Source of the DNA: Acidobacteriota bacterium
Lineage (GTDB): Bacteria > Acidobacteriota > Vicinamibacteria > Vicinamibacterales > UBA2999
Direction of reading: 5' to 3'
Assembly (NCBI GenBank): GCA_030697165.1
Contig: JAUYQQ010000004.1
Coordinates: 124,001 to 188,000, forward strand
DNA: 64,000 nucleotides
Below the pieces are notes generated by a model, which saw only the letters and a program-made list of their open reading frames with translations, did no database searches and was not told the origin of the DNA. Shown one piece after another: positions 40,397 through 48,941 of the stretch. The position numbers and the translations under genes are program-made. The stretch's first letter is position 1. Every line of letters begins with the position of its first letter.

Positions 40397-41413
40397 CTCG
40401 AGAAACGGTGGCTTGACGATACCCCTCTCAGTGATGATCGCGGTGATGTATTTGCTCGGCGTGACGTCGAACGAGGGGTTGCGCACTCGCGCCCCTTCGG
40501 GCGCCAGCTGCACCGATCCCACGTGGGTCACCTCGCGCGCATCGCGCTCCTCGATGGGGATGGCATTGCCGTCGGGCGTGGCCAGGTCGATGGTGGACCA
40601 CGGGGCCGCCACGTAGAACGGAATGCCATGCTCTTTCGCGAGCACGGCCACCGAGTAGGTGCCGATTTTGTTCGCGGTGTCGCCGTTGGCGGCAATGCGA
40701 TCGGCGCCGACCACCACCAGGTTAATGTCACCTGAACGCATGATGGCGCCGGCCATGTTGTCGGTGATGACGGTGGTATCGATGCCGTCCTTCACCAGCT
40801 CCCACGCCGTGAGCCGCGCGCCCTGCAGGAAAGGCCGCGTCTCGTCGGCCAGCACGCGCACCTTGCGGCCGGCTTCGACCGCGCCACGGATCACGCCGAG
40901 CGCCGTGCCGTAGCCGGCGGTGGCCAGTGCCCCGGCGTTGCAGTGGGTGAGGATGCACGCCTCTTCCGGCACCAGCGTCGCCCCGAACGCGCCAATCGCC
41001 CGGCAACTCGCCACATCGTCATCATGAATGGCATCGGCGGCGGTCCGAAGCCGCGCCTTCAGCTGGTCCACCGATTCGCCGGCCAGGGCGCCCTCGGCGA
41101 ACGACTGCTTCATTCGCTCGATCGCCCAGAACAGGTTGACGGCCGTCGGGCGGGTGGCGGCCAGCAGGTCGCAGTTGCGCTGGAACTCGGTGGTGAACTG
41201 CTTGGTGCCGGTGGCCTTGCTGCGCGCGGCGCCGAGCGCCAGGCCCATGGCCGCGCACACGCCGATCGCCGGCGCGCCGCGAATGACCATGGTCTTGATG
41301 GCCTTGGCCACGTCGTTCACGCTGCGGCAGGTCACGTACACCTCCGTGGCCGGCAGCTTGCGTTGATCGATCATGACGATGTCGGGGTCTTGCCACGCGA
41401 TTGTTGGGAGCAT
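40382..41413 (-). CDS. mtnA: S-methyl-5-thioribose-1-phosphate isomerase
   Basis: 343 residues; isomerises methylthioribose-1-phosphate to the ribulose form in methionine salvage. Conserved: [40 protein letters not shown], the catalytic Cys in [20 protein letters not shown] and the catalytic Asp in [20 protein letters not shown]. Full length. Only the last few codons (ENLRA-stop) fall in the 14-nt array shared with the upstream leader of tsaD. Other methionine-salvage genes are not in the window. Confidence 0.96.
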   Translation of the reverse strand: MLPTIAWQDPDIVMIDQRKLPATEVYVTCRSVNDVAKAIKTMVIRGAPAIGVCAAMGLALGAARSKATGTKQFTTEFQRNCDLLAATRPTAVNLFWAIERMKQSFAEGALAGESVDQLKARLRTAADAIHDDDVASCRAIGAFGATLVPEEACILTHCNAGALATAGYGTALGVIRGAVEAGRKVRVLADETRPFLQGARLTAWELVKDGIDTTVITDNMAGAIMRSGDINLVVVGADRIAANGDTANKIGTYSVAVLAKEHGIPFYVAAPWSTIDLATPDGNAIPIEERDAREVTHVGSVQLAPEGARVRNPSFDVTPSKYITAIITERGIVKPPFLENLRA

Positions 41414-41429
41414 CTGTTACAGGATCATA

Positions 41430-41489
41430 CCGGGAAGGCACAGCTTGCCGGGAGGGCAAATCTTGTCGGGAGGGCACTCCTGGTCGGGA
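41430..41489. repeat. 18-nt tandem array starting at the stop codon of the PQQ gene
   Basis: CCGGGAAGGCACAGCTTG, CCGGGAGGGCAAATCTTG, TCGGGAGGGCACTCCTGG, then TCGGGA; three degenerate 18-nt units. It ends exactly against the minus-strand TAG of the gene at 41490 (0 nt gap). Confidence 0.9.
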
Positions 41490-42797
41490 CTACTGCGAGA
41501 TTCGAAACAGGTGGGTCTGGCTGCGCAGGTATAACTCGCCTCCGACGATCACCGGGGAGGCAATGAACGACTGGTTGGCCAGCGTATTGGTCGCGAGCAC
41601 CTCCAGCGTGTCGCCCATCTTCACGACCACCACGTCTTCGTCTTCGGTCGCCAGGTAGATCTTGCCGTCGGCGCCAACCGGCGACGCCTTGAAGCTATAG
41701 GGCTTCGGCAGGCGTGCCTGCTGATACGCCGGCACGCCGGTCGTGGCGTTGAAGTTGCTGACCAGGCCGTTGTCGGTGAGCACGTAAAGACGGTTGTCGT
41801 GCAGCAGCGGCGACGGAGTATACGAGGCCCCGCGCGCCGTTGACCACGCCAACGCCGCGGCGGTGAGCTTGCCGGTCTGGCCCAGGGGGATGGCCATCAG
41901 CATCTTCAGCGTGTGGCCACTCATTGCGAAGACGAGATTACGGTACTGCACCGGTTGCGGGATGGTGTTCTCGCCCAGGCCCGGCACTTCCCAGATCAGT
42001 TTGCCGGTCTCGAAGTCGTAGCTGCGAACGGTCAGCCCGCTCATGATGATCTGACGCCGGCCCGCATGCTGGGCGACGTACGGGGCGGCCCAGTTGTAGG
42101 GTTCGGTGCGGGCGGTGCGCCAGATTTCGCGGCCGGTCGCCGGATCGAGCATCACCAGAAACCCGAGGTCGAGGTGATCGAAGTGCAGCAGCAGGCGGTT
42201 GTCATGCAGCGTCAGCGGCGTGCCTTCGCCGAAAGCCATGTCCATCCGCATCTTCACGCCGAAGTCCTTCTTCCACAGGAGGGTGCCCTCCAGGTCGTAG
42301 GCATACAGCCCACGCGAGCCGAAAAACGCGAAGACGCGCGTGCCATCGGTCACCGGCGAGTTCGAAGCGAAGCTGCCGTAGGTGCGGTGATAGCCCTCGT
42401 GCGGGGTGGCCACCGTCGCGGTCCGCTGCCAGGCCACCTGGCCCGACGGCCGGTCGACGGCGATCACCTCGAACCGGTGTTCGAGGCCCGAGTCAGCGCC
42501 GCCGCCGGCCCGGCTCCGTCCCTCGGGAGCGGTTCGCTTGCCGGTCGGAATCGCCGTGGTGAAGTACAGCCGGTTGCCGGTCACGACCGGCGTCGAATGA
42601 CCGCGGCCAGGTATCGCCAGCTTCCACTTGATGTTGGTCTGGTCGTTCCAGGTGAGCGGTGCGTCACCGTGGGCCATCCCCGTGTTGAAGGGGCCGCGCC
42701 ATTGCCGCCACTCCTCGAGCGCGGGTTTGACCTGTGCCGACACCGAGGCCAGGAGCGTCACAGCCACCGCGGCCGTCGCCGCCCAGAGTTGAAGCAT
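41490..42797 (-). CDS. Exported PQQ-like beta-propeller (quinoprotein/BamB-like) protein
   Basis: 435 residues. A signal peptide (AATAAVAVTLLASVSAQ) is followed by blades of an eight-bladed type propeller, with words such as EWRQWRGPFNTGMAHGDAPL, WNDQTNIKWKLAIPGRGHST, YAYDLEGTLLWKKDFG, FETGKLIWEVPGLG and KIYLATEDEDVVVVK. It may be a periplasmic dehydrogenase-like or scaffolding protein; no clear PQQ-binding tryptophan-docking motif can be claimed. A decayed fragment of a similar propeller gene lies at 20221. Monocistronic. Confidence 0.87.
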   Translation of the reverse strand: MLQLWAATAAVAVTLLASVSAQVKPALEEWRQWRGPFNTGMAHGDAPLTWNDQTNIKWKLAIPGRGHSTPVVTGNRLYFTTAIPTGKRTAPEGRSRAGGGADSGLEHRFEVIAVDRPSGQVAWQRTATVATPHEGYHRTYGSFASNSPVTDGTRVFAFFGSRGLYAYDLEGTLLWKKDFGVKMRMDMAFGEGTPLTLHDNRLLLHFDHLDLGFLVMLDPATGREIWRTARTEPYNWAAPYVAQHAGRRQIIMSGLTVRSYDFETGKLIWEVPGLGENTIPQPVQYRNLVFAMSGHTLKMLMAIPLGQTGKLTAAALAWSTARGASYTPSPLLHDNRLYVLTDNGLVSNFNATTGVPAYQQARLPKPYSFKASPVGADGKIYLATEDEDVVVVKMGDTLEVLATNTLANQSFIASPVIVGGELYLRSQTHLFRISQ

Positions 42798-42830
42798 GCC
42801 CGATGTTAAACCGATTGGACCGAACAGGCG

Positions 42831-43223
42831 CTACAGGAGACGCCGATCAAACGGCAGAGGCAACAGGTCTTTCATTTGCAGTGTCGTCGTCACGGCCGTC
42901 ACGTTGGCGAGCACCACTTCGATGTCGCCACAGAACTCCCACAGGATCTGCCGGCAGGCGCCGCACGGCGGCGTGGGCGAGTCAGTGTCGGCGACGACCA
43001 CGATGCGGGTAAAGGCCCGGTGGCCGTCGGAGAGCGCCTTGAACATGGCCACTCGCTCGGCGCACACCGTGAGGCCGTAGGTGGCGTTCTCGATGTTGCA
43101 GCCGGTGATGAGCTGGCCATCGGTGGTCTCGAGCGCCGCGCCGACCTTGAAGCCCGAGTAGTCGGCCACGGCCCGCTCGCGTGCGGCCCGGGCGGCCGCG
43201 ATCAGGACCTCAGAGGCGGCCAA
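42831..43223 (-). CDS. cdd: Cytidine deaminase
   Basis: 130 residues; deaminates cytidine and deoxycytidine to (deoxy)uridine. Zn motif complete: TVCAERVAMFKAL (C-A-E) and SPTPPCGACRQILWEF (P-C-x-x-C); N-terminal YSGFKVGAALETTDGQLITG is typical of the homotetrameric class. Its start at 43223 lies 14 nt inside the end of the purine nucleoside phosphorylase gene (overlap 43210-43223). It is the last gene of a four-gene nucleoside salvage operon. Confidence 0.96.
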   Translation of the reverse strand: MAASEVLIAAARAARERAVADYSGFKVGAALETTDGQLITGCNIENATYGLTVCAERVAMFKALSDGHRAFTRIVVVADTDSPTPPCGACRQILWEFCGDIEVVLANVTAVTTTLQMKDLLPLPFDRRLL

Positions 43224-44082
43224 TGATCCCCTCCAGCAGCCCGATGAACTGCCCTTTCACCTGGCGCGCCGTCTCCATGACCTCGTCGTGGTGCAGCGGC
43301 TCTGGAAACACGCCGGCCGCAGGGTTGGTAATGCACGAGATGCCGAGCACCTCCAGGCCCATGTGGCGCGCGACGATGGCCTCGGGCGCGGTGGACATGC
43401 CGACGGCATCCGCGCCAAGGGTCCGGAAGGCGCGGATCTCGGCCGGCGTCTCGTAGCTCGGCCCGAGCACGGCGATGTAGACCCCGTGCTGCACCGCCAC
43501 GCCCTGCTCCTTCGCCGCCTCGTCTGCGAGCGCTCGCAAGCGCGGTGAATAGACGTGGGACATGTCCGGAAAGCGCACGCCGTAGCGCTCGTCGTTGGGC
43601 CCGATCAACGGGTTGTCGCCCATCAGGTTGATGTGATCGTCGATCACCATCAGGGCGCCTCGTGAGCAGTTGGGCGCAATCCCGCCGGCCGCGTTGGTGA
43701 GGATCACCCGCGGCACGCCCAGCCGCCCCATCACCCGCACGGCAAAAGTCACCGTGGTCATCGGGTGACCTTCGTAGACGTGGACGCGGCCCGACAGCGC
43801 CAGCACGCGCTTGCCGCGCAGCGTGCCGCCGACCAGCTTGCCGGCATGGCCAATGACCTTCGAGGCCGGCCAGTGCGGGATGTCGCCATACGGAATGGTG
43901 AACGAATCGCCCAGGTGGTTCGCGAAGTCGCCGAGGCCGGAGCCGAGCACCACTGCGACGTCCGCGCCGCCGCAGCCGTGGCCCCGCAGCCACTCGGCCG
44001 CCTCCGTCGCACGATCGAAATCCGAGCCCAACCCGCTTCCCCCAATCCCTGATTCCTGATCCCCGATCCCTGAAAGGCTCAC
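43210..44082 (-). CDS. Purine nucleoside phosphorylase (family 2)
   Basis: 290 residues from a GTG at 44082 that overlaps the transporter's stop (GTGA). Phosphorolyses purine nucleosides to base and ribose-1-phosphate. Motifs: DVAVVLGSGLGDFANHLG, GRVHVYEGHPMTTVTFAVRV, VILTNAAGGIAPNCSRGALM and AEIRAFRTLGADAVGMSTAP (PNP family 2 signature), FEPLHHDEVM-like end. Residues about 3-16 (LSGIGDQESGIGGSG) are encoded by a 7-nt tandem array; the conserved enzyme begins near residue 20. Without that array the N-terminus would be ordinary. Confidence 0.94.
   Translation of the reverse strand: MSLSGIGDQESGIGGSGLGSDFDRATEAAEWLRGHGCGGADVAVVLGSGLGDFANHLGDSFTIPYGDIPHWPASKVIGHAGKLVGGTLRGKRVLALSGRVHVYEGHPMTTVTFAVRVMGRLGVPRVILTNAAGGIAPNCSRGALMVIDDHINLMGDNPLIGPNDERYGVRFPDMSHVYSPRLRALADEAAKEQGVAVQHGVYIAVLGPSYETPAEIRAFRTLGADAVGMSTAPEAIVARHMGLEVLGISCITNPAAGVFPEPLHHDEVMETARQVKGQFIGLLEGIIGRL
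44044..44071. repeat. 7-nt tandem array (GATCCCT) in the purine phosphorylase N-terminus
   Basis: AATCCCT, GATTCCT, GATCCCC, GATCCCT. Same 7-nt family as at 35943 and 61666; translated as SGIGDQESG on the minus strand, alongside SGVGSRESG at the ABC ATPase. Confidence 0.9.
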
Positions 44083-45341
44083 AGCAGGAAGCCTACGATG
44101 ATGGCGGTCAGGAAGTTGGCGAGCGTGCCCGCGAGCATCGCCCGCAGGCCCAGCCGCGCCAGGTCGCCGCGGCGGGTCGGCGCCAGCGCGCCGATGCCGC
44201 CAATCTGCATGCCGATCGACGCGAAGTTGGCGAAGCCGCACAGCGCGAACGTCGCGATGGTGAACGAGCGCGGGTCAAGGGTCTCCTTCAGGCCGCCAAG
44301 CTGCGCGAAGGCGATGAACTCGTTCAGCACCATGCGCGTGCCCAGCAGGTTGCCCACCGTCGCCGCATCCTGCCACGGCACGCCGAGGCTCCAGGCGACC
44401 GGCGCGAACACCCAGCCGAAGATGATCTGCAGCGACAGGCCCTCGAATCCGACCAGCCCGCCGGCGGCGCCGAGAATGGCGTTGAGCAGCGCAATCAGCG
44501 CCACGAATGAGATCAGCATGGCGCCGACGTTGAGCGCGAGGTGCAGGCCTTCGGAGGTGCCGCGGCCGGCCGCATCGATGATGTTGACGTCGGTGTTCAC
44601 CACCTCGAGCTTGACGGTGCCACGCGTCTCGGGCGTTTCGGTCTCGGGCACGAACATCTTCGCCATCAACAGCGTGCCCGGCGCCGTCATGATCACGGCC
44701 GTCAGCAGGTGCTTGGCGTCGATGCCGAACGCGATGTAGGCGGCCATGATGCCGCCCGAGATGTGGGCCATGCCCGACGTCATCACCGTCATCAGTTCCG
44801 ACTGTGTCAGGCGGGGCAGGAACGGCCGGATGGTCAGCGGCGCTTCGGTCTGGCCCATGAAGATGCTGGCGGCGACGTTCAGCGACTCGGCGCCGCTGGC
44901 GCCCATCAGCTTGTTCATCACGACCGCGAACAGGCGGACGATCATCTGCATCAGGCCGACATAGTAGAGAATGGCGAACAACGCGGCGATGAAGATGATG
45001 GTGGGCAGGATCTGGAAGGCGAACACGACGCCGTAACGCGCACCTTCCTCGCCGAGCGCACCGGTCATCACCCGGCTCCACACCGACGCGTCGCCGATGG
45101 CCCCGAACACGAAACCCGACCCGACGACCGCGAACTCCAGCAGCTGGCGCATCTTCTCGCCCAGCACTTCGAACACCCGCTGGCCGATCGTGGTCTTGAG
45201 GACGATCAAGGCGAACAGCACCTGGAGGCCGAGCCCCCACCCGACAATCCGCAGGCTGATGGCCCGGCGATTGGTTGACAAGGCATAGGCGAGACCGAGG
45301 ATGCCGAAAAGACCGATCAGCGGTTGCAGTGTGCTCAGCAC
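44079..45341 (-). CDS. Concentrative nucleoside transporter (NupC/CNT family)
   Basis: 420 residues, about ten helices. CNT signatures: MTVMTSGMAHISGGIMAAYI, IFMGQTEAPLTIRPFL and GTRMVLNEFIAFAQLGGL, ending in FALCGFANFASIGMQIGGIG. Na+- or H+-coupled uptake of nucleosides at the inner membrane. The start follows the phosphorylase gene by 16 nt, and the stop overlaps the purine phosphorylase start (GTGA). Supplies substrates to the three enzymes of the operon. Confidence 0.94.
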   Translation of the reverse strand: MLSTLQPLIGLFGILGLAYALSTNRRAISLRIVGWGLGLQVLFALIVLKTTIGQRVFEVLGEKMRQLLEFAVVGSGFVFGAIGDASVWSRVMTGALGEEGARYGVVFAFQILPTIIFIAALFAILYYVGLMQMIVRLFAVVMNKLMGASGAESLNVAASIFMGQTEAPLTIRPFLPRLTQSELMTVMTSGMAHISGGIMAAYIAFGIDAKHLLTAVIMTAPGTLLMAKMFVPETETPETRGTVKLEVVNTDVNIIDAAGRGTSEGLHLALNVGAMLISFVALIALLNAILGAAGGLVGFEGLSLQIIFGWVFAPVAWSLGVPWQDAATVGNLLGTRMVLNEFIAFAQLGGLKETLDPRSFTIATFALCGFANFASIGMQIGGIGALAPTRRGDLARLGLRAMLAGTLANFLTAIIVGFLL

Positions 45342-45357
45342 AGGTCCCTCACTACCG

Positions 45358-46695
45358 TTACGCGTTGGCGACGAACATCGTCTCGCCGCTGTCGTGCACC
45401 CAGCCCAGCACGAGCGGCGGCGCGGCGGGCGGCTGGTCGCCGATCACCAGGGCCTGCGTGACCAGCGACAAGGCCGCCGACAGCCGCGAGGCATCGTTGT
45501 AGCGCAGTTCCATCACCGGCTCGCCGGCGGTCACCGCATCCAGGGGCTTCTTGAGCAGCAGGATTCCGGCGGTCAGATCCACCTGGTCATCCTTCTTGTC
45601 GCGGCCGGCGCCGAGCGCCACGGCGGCGCGGCCGACGAGCAGCGCATCGAGCGCGGTCACGAAACCGCGTCGCGGGGCCGTCACCACGTGGGTCAGGGAG
45701 GCCGACGGCAGCCGGCCGGGGTCGTCCACCACCGTTGGGTCGCCGCCCTGCCGCTCCACCATCAGGCGGAACCTGGCCAGCGCCGCGCCCGACGCCAGGG
45801 TGTCGCGCACCAGGGCCGCCGCGTCCTCGTCGGTGGCGGCTTTCTGGGCCAGCCGCACCATGCGGGTCCCCAGACGCACGACCAATTCGGTCAGGTCGGC
45901 GGGGCCCTGGCCGCGCAGCACCTGGACGCACTCGGCAATCTCGAGGGCATTGCCCACGGCGTGGCCGAGCGGCACATCCATCTGGGTAATCAGGCACTCG
46001 GTGCGCACGCCGGCGGCGGTGCCGATCGACACCATCGAGCGCGCCAGCGCGCGCGCGTCCGCCACCCGCTTCATGAAGGCGCCGCGGCCGCACTTCACGT
46101 CGAGGACGAGCGCATCGCTGCCTTCCGCCAGTTTCTTGCTCATCACGGACGCGGCGATCAGCGGCAGGCTGTCGACGGTGCCGGTCACATCGCGCAGCGC
46201 GTAGAGCGCCTTGTCGGCGGGAGCGATGGTGGCGGTCTGGCTGATCAGGCAGCAGCCGATGTCGGCGAGTTGCGCCTGGTACTCGTCGAGCGTCAGCGAG
46301 ACGCGGAAGCCGGGAATGGCCTCCAGCTTGTCGAGGGTGCCGCCGGTGTGGCCGAGGCCCCGGCCCGACATCTTGGGCACCGTGATGCCGCACGCGGCGG
46401 CCAGCGGCGCCAGCACGATCGACACCTTGTCGCCGACGCCGCCGGTGCTGTGCTTGCCGACCTTGATGCCCGGAATGTGCGCCAGGTTGACGCGGTCGCC
46501 CGAGCGGGCCATCGCGTCGGTCAGCCAGGCGGTCTCGACCGCGTTCATCCCCTTGAGGACAATCGCCATCAGCAGGGCCGACGCCTGGTAATCGGGCCAC
46601 GATCCGTCGGTCACCCCGGTCACAAAGGCGTCGATCGCCTCGCGCGACAGCGCGTCGCCGTCCCGCTTGGCGCGAATAATGTCGACGGCTCGCAT
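45358..46695 (-). CDS. deoA: Thymidine/pyrimidine-nucleoside phosphorylase
   Basis: 445 residues from the ATG at 46695 (the frame is open to 46749 but conserved sequence starts at RAVDIIRAKRDG). Family motif KVGKHSTGGVGDKVSIVLAP (phosphate binding), KMSGRGLGHTGGTLDKLEAI, CCLISQTATIAPADKALYAL and SIPLIAASVMSKK-like DSLPLIAASVMSKKLAEG. Phosphorolysis of thymidine or other pyrimidine nucleosides. First gene of the salvage operon with nupC-type transporter, purine phosphorylase and cytidine deaminase. Divergent from the HEAT gene, 32 nt between starts. Confidence 0.94.
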   Translation of the reverse strand: MRAVDIIRAKRDGDALSREAIDAFVTGVTDGSWPDYQASALLMAIVLKGMNAVETAWLTDAMARSGDRVNLAHIPGIKVGKHSTGGVGDKVSIVLAPLAAACGITVPKMSGRGLGHTGGTLDKLEAIPGFRVSLTLDEYQAQLADIGCCLISQTATIAPADKALYALRDVTGTVDSLPLIAASVMSKKLAEGSDALVLDVKCGRGAFMKRVADARALARSMVSIGTAAGVRTECLITQMDVPLGHAVGNALEIAECVQVLRGQGPADLTELVVRLGTRMVRLAQKAATDEDAAALVRDTLASGAALARFRLMVERQGGDPTVVDDPGRLPSASLTHVVTAPRRGFVTALDALLVGRAAVALGAGRDKKDDQVDLTAGILLLKKPLDAVTAGEPVMELRYNDASRLSAALSLVTQALVIGDQPPAAPPLVLGWVHDSGETMFVANA

Positions 46696-46727
46696 GGGGC
46701 GGTCGGCAGTATATCTTAGACACACGC

Positions 46728-48941
46728 ATGGCCCAGCGCGCGGCCGCACCGGCCGACCTCACCCGCAACGCCGTCAACCTGGCGCGCGCGATGACGCTCG
46801 CGTTGCGCAGCTGGGGGTTTTATCCGCCCGAGCACCCGGCCGTGGTCGCCGCGGTGGAGCGCCTCACTGTGGCGGCGGCCGACGCGGCCGGCGGCGGCCT
46901 GATGCAACTGGCGGTCACGCCTCACCAGCTGCTGCTCGACGGCGTTGCGCTCGAGTCTTCGGAACTGGCCGTGGTGGAGTGCGCCGAGCTGCTGCACGAC
47001 CGCGACATCCTGCAGGTCTCGATCATGATGGCGCCGCCGGAGGCGGTGATTCGATCGCTCCTGAACGTGTTGTCACTCGATCGCGCGACCCGCCGCTCGC
47101 GTGGCGGCCCGGCCGCGATCTGGGCGGACGAGGATCAGAACGCCATCCTGCTCGAGCAGATCGACTACCAGGAGATTCTCGAGCGCGAACTGGACGAGGG
47201 ACCGGCGCGCCGCGACTCCAGCTGGAAGGCCATTGTCCGGTCGATCATCATGGGCCGGTCGACGTTCACGGCCGACGAACAGCAGCGCCTGCTCGAGATC
47301 TCGCGCGATGTCGGCGCCATTGGCGAGCTGGCCAAGGACAGCCGCGAGCCCTTCACCACGCCTGACGGCTCGCCGCTCGTGACCACCCAGGCCGCCACCG
47401 TGCTGGCCGTGTACCGCCACATCGCCAAGACCGTGGCCGCCCTCGAGCCCGAGCGGGTGCAGGAAGTGATCGATTCGCTGGCGCTGGCCGCCTCGAACCT
47501 CGACCCCTCCACCGCGCTCGAGCTCATGTTGCAGGAGGAAAGCGCCGGCGAGGGGGTGCAGATCGTCGGGGCGCTGAAGCAGGCGTTCGACGACCAGCAG
47601 GTGGCCATGCTGCTGGCACGCGCCATGTCGGCGCCGGGCCACCCCACCAACCGGCTGGCGAAGGTGCTCGACACGCTGGCCCCGGACCTCGAACGCAAGC
47701 GCCGCGTGCTGACCCTCGCCAAGCGCTTGATCTCGGAACGCGATTTTGGCAGCAAGCGGCCAATCGACGACATCCGCCAGTCGCTCGACGAGCTGCTGCT
47801 GAAGTACGACGAATCCACCTACGTGTCGACCGACTACCGCCAGTCGATGGACTCGGCGGCCGAGCGGGCCGCTGACCTGGCGGCGCGCGGCCTGCCGCCA
47901 GAGATGCCCGAGTGGCTGTCGACGCTCGGCCACGAGAGCGTGCGCCGCCTGTCGGGCCAGTTGCTGATCGACCTGCTGCGCAACGAATCGCAGGCCGAGC
48001 GGATGGCGGAAACGGCCCGCGACATGGCGGCCTTTGTCGAAGAACTGCTGCTGGCCGGCGCCTATGCCGAGGCGGTCCCGGTGGTGACGGAATTGACCGC
48101 GGCGACGACCCGACCGCCCGCGCTGGCACCCGACGCGTGCCGGCGCGCCCTCGATGGCCTCGGCACGTCCAGCGCGCTGGTGGAATCGGCGGCCGGGCTC
48201 GCCGACCTCTCGGCCGAGGAGTGCAGCAGCCTGGGAGCGGTCGTGCTCGCCATCGGCGCGCCGGCCGTGCCGGCGGTGATCGGCGCATTCCAGAAAGAAA
48301 CCGGTGGGGTCGCGACCGAGCGCGCGGCGGCGCTGCTGGCCAAGATTGGGCCGCCGGCCATTCCGGGCCTCGCGGCCGCGATCGACGACCGGCGCTGGTT
48401 CGTGCAGCGCGAACTGGCGCGCCTGTTGGGACAAATCGGCACGGCGGCGGCGGTACCGCCGCTGCAAGCGTTGTTACGGCGCACCGACGTGCGGGTCTTG
48501 CAGGAAGCGGTATCGTCGCTCGCGCGCATCGACGACGCGGCCGCCGGCCGTGCGCTGCACATGGTGTTGAAGGCGACCGCGGGTGAGGCCCGCGCCGCGG
48601 TCATCTCCGCCCTCGTGAACCTCAAGGATCCACGGGTCGTGCCGATGCTGGCGCGCGTGCTCGACGACAGCGATCCGTTCGGCGACGACCTGTCGATGGT
48701 GGTCGAGACGCTCGACGCGCTGGCGTCGTTTCGTGACGACCGCGCGCTGTCGCAGATTGCCGCCATGGCGCGGCGCCGCCGGTGGCTGGCCTGGGGCAAG
48801 ACGCGGCGGTTGCGCGAGGCATCGCTGCGCGCGCTGTCGCGCATCGGCACGCCCAAGGCCCGTGACACCCTGACCGACCTCGCCCGCAACGGCGACTTTT
48901 TCCTGCGGCGCATGGCCGCCGCGCCACGGTCGCCCGCATGA
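46728..48941 (+). CDS. HEAT-repeat protein of the HD-GYP cassette (copy 1)
   Basis: 737 residues, no signal peptide or membrane helix. An N-terminal module (about 1-130) contains ALRSWGFYPPEHPAVVAAVE and LAVTPHQLLLDGVALES, a pattern repeated in all four proteins of the cassette. A central helical region (about 130-470) with LLEQIDYQEILERELDEG aligns with the paralogue at 50309. The C-terminal third is HEAT-like (GAPAVPAVIGAFQKE, RAAALLAKIGPPAIPGLAAA, RELARLLGQIGTAAAVPPLQ, VLQEAVSSLARIDDA). Probably a cytosolic scaffold or adaptor. Its TGA overlaps the start of the HD-GYP gene (ATGA). Divergent from deoA by 32 nt. Confidence 0.8.
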   Translation: MAQRAAAPADLTRNAVNLARAMTLALRSWGFYPPEHPAVVAAVERLTVAAADAAGGGLMQLAVTPHQLLLDGVALESSELAVVECAELLHDRDILQVSIMMAPPEAVIRSLLNVLSLDRATRRSRGGPAAIWADEDQNAILLEQIDYQEILERELDEGPARRDSSWKAIVRSIIMGRSTFTADEQQRLLEISRDVGAIGELAKDSREPFTTPDGSPLVTTQAATVLAVYRHIAKTVAALEPERVQEVIDSLALAASNLDPSTALELMLQEESAGEGVQIVGALKQAFDDQQVAMLLARAMSAPGHPTNRLAKVLDTLAPDLERKRRVLTLAKRLISERDFGSKRPIDDIRQSLDELLLKYDESTYVSTDYRQSMDSAAERAADLAARGLPPEMPEWLSTLGHESVRRLSGQLLIDLLRNESQAERMAETARDMAAFVEELLLAGAYAEAVPVVTELTAATTRPPALAPDACRRALDGLGTSSALVESAAGLADLSAEECSSLGAVVLAIGAPAVPAVIGAFQKETGGVATERAAALLAKIGPPAIPGLAAAIDDRRWFVQRELARLLGQIGTAAAVPPLQALLRRTDVRVLQEAVSSLARIDDAAAGRALHMVLKATAGEARAAVISALVNLKDPRVVPMLARVLDDSDPFGDDLSMVVETLDALASFRDDRALSQIAAMARRRRWLAWGKTRRLREASLRALSRIGTPKARDTLTDLARNGDFFLRRMAAAPRSPA

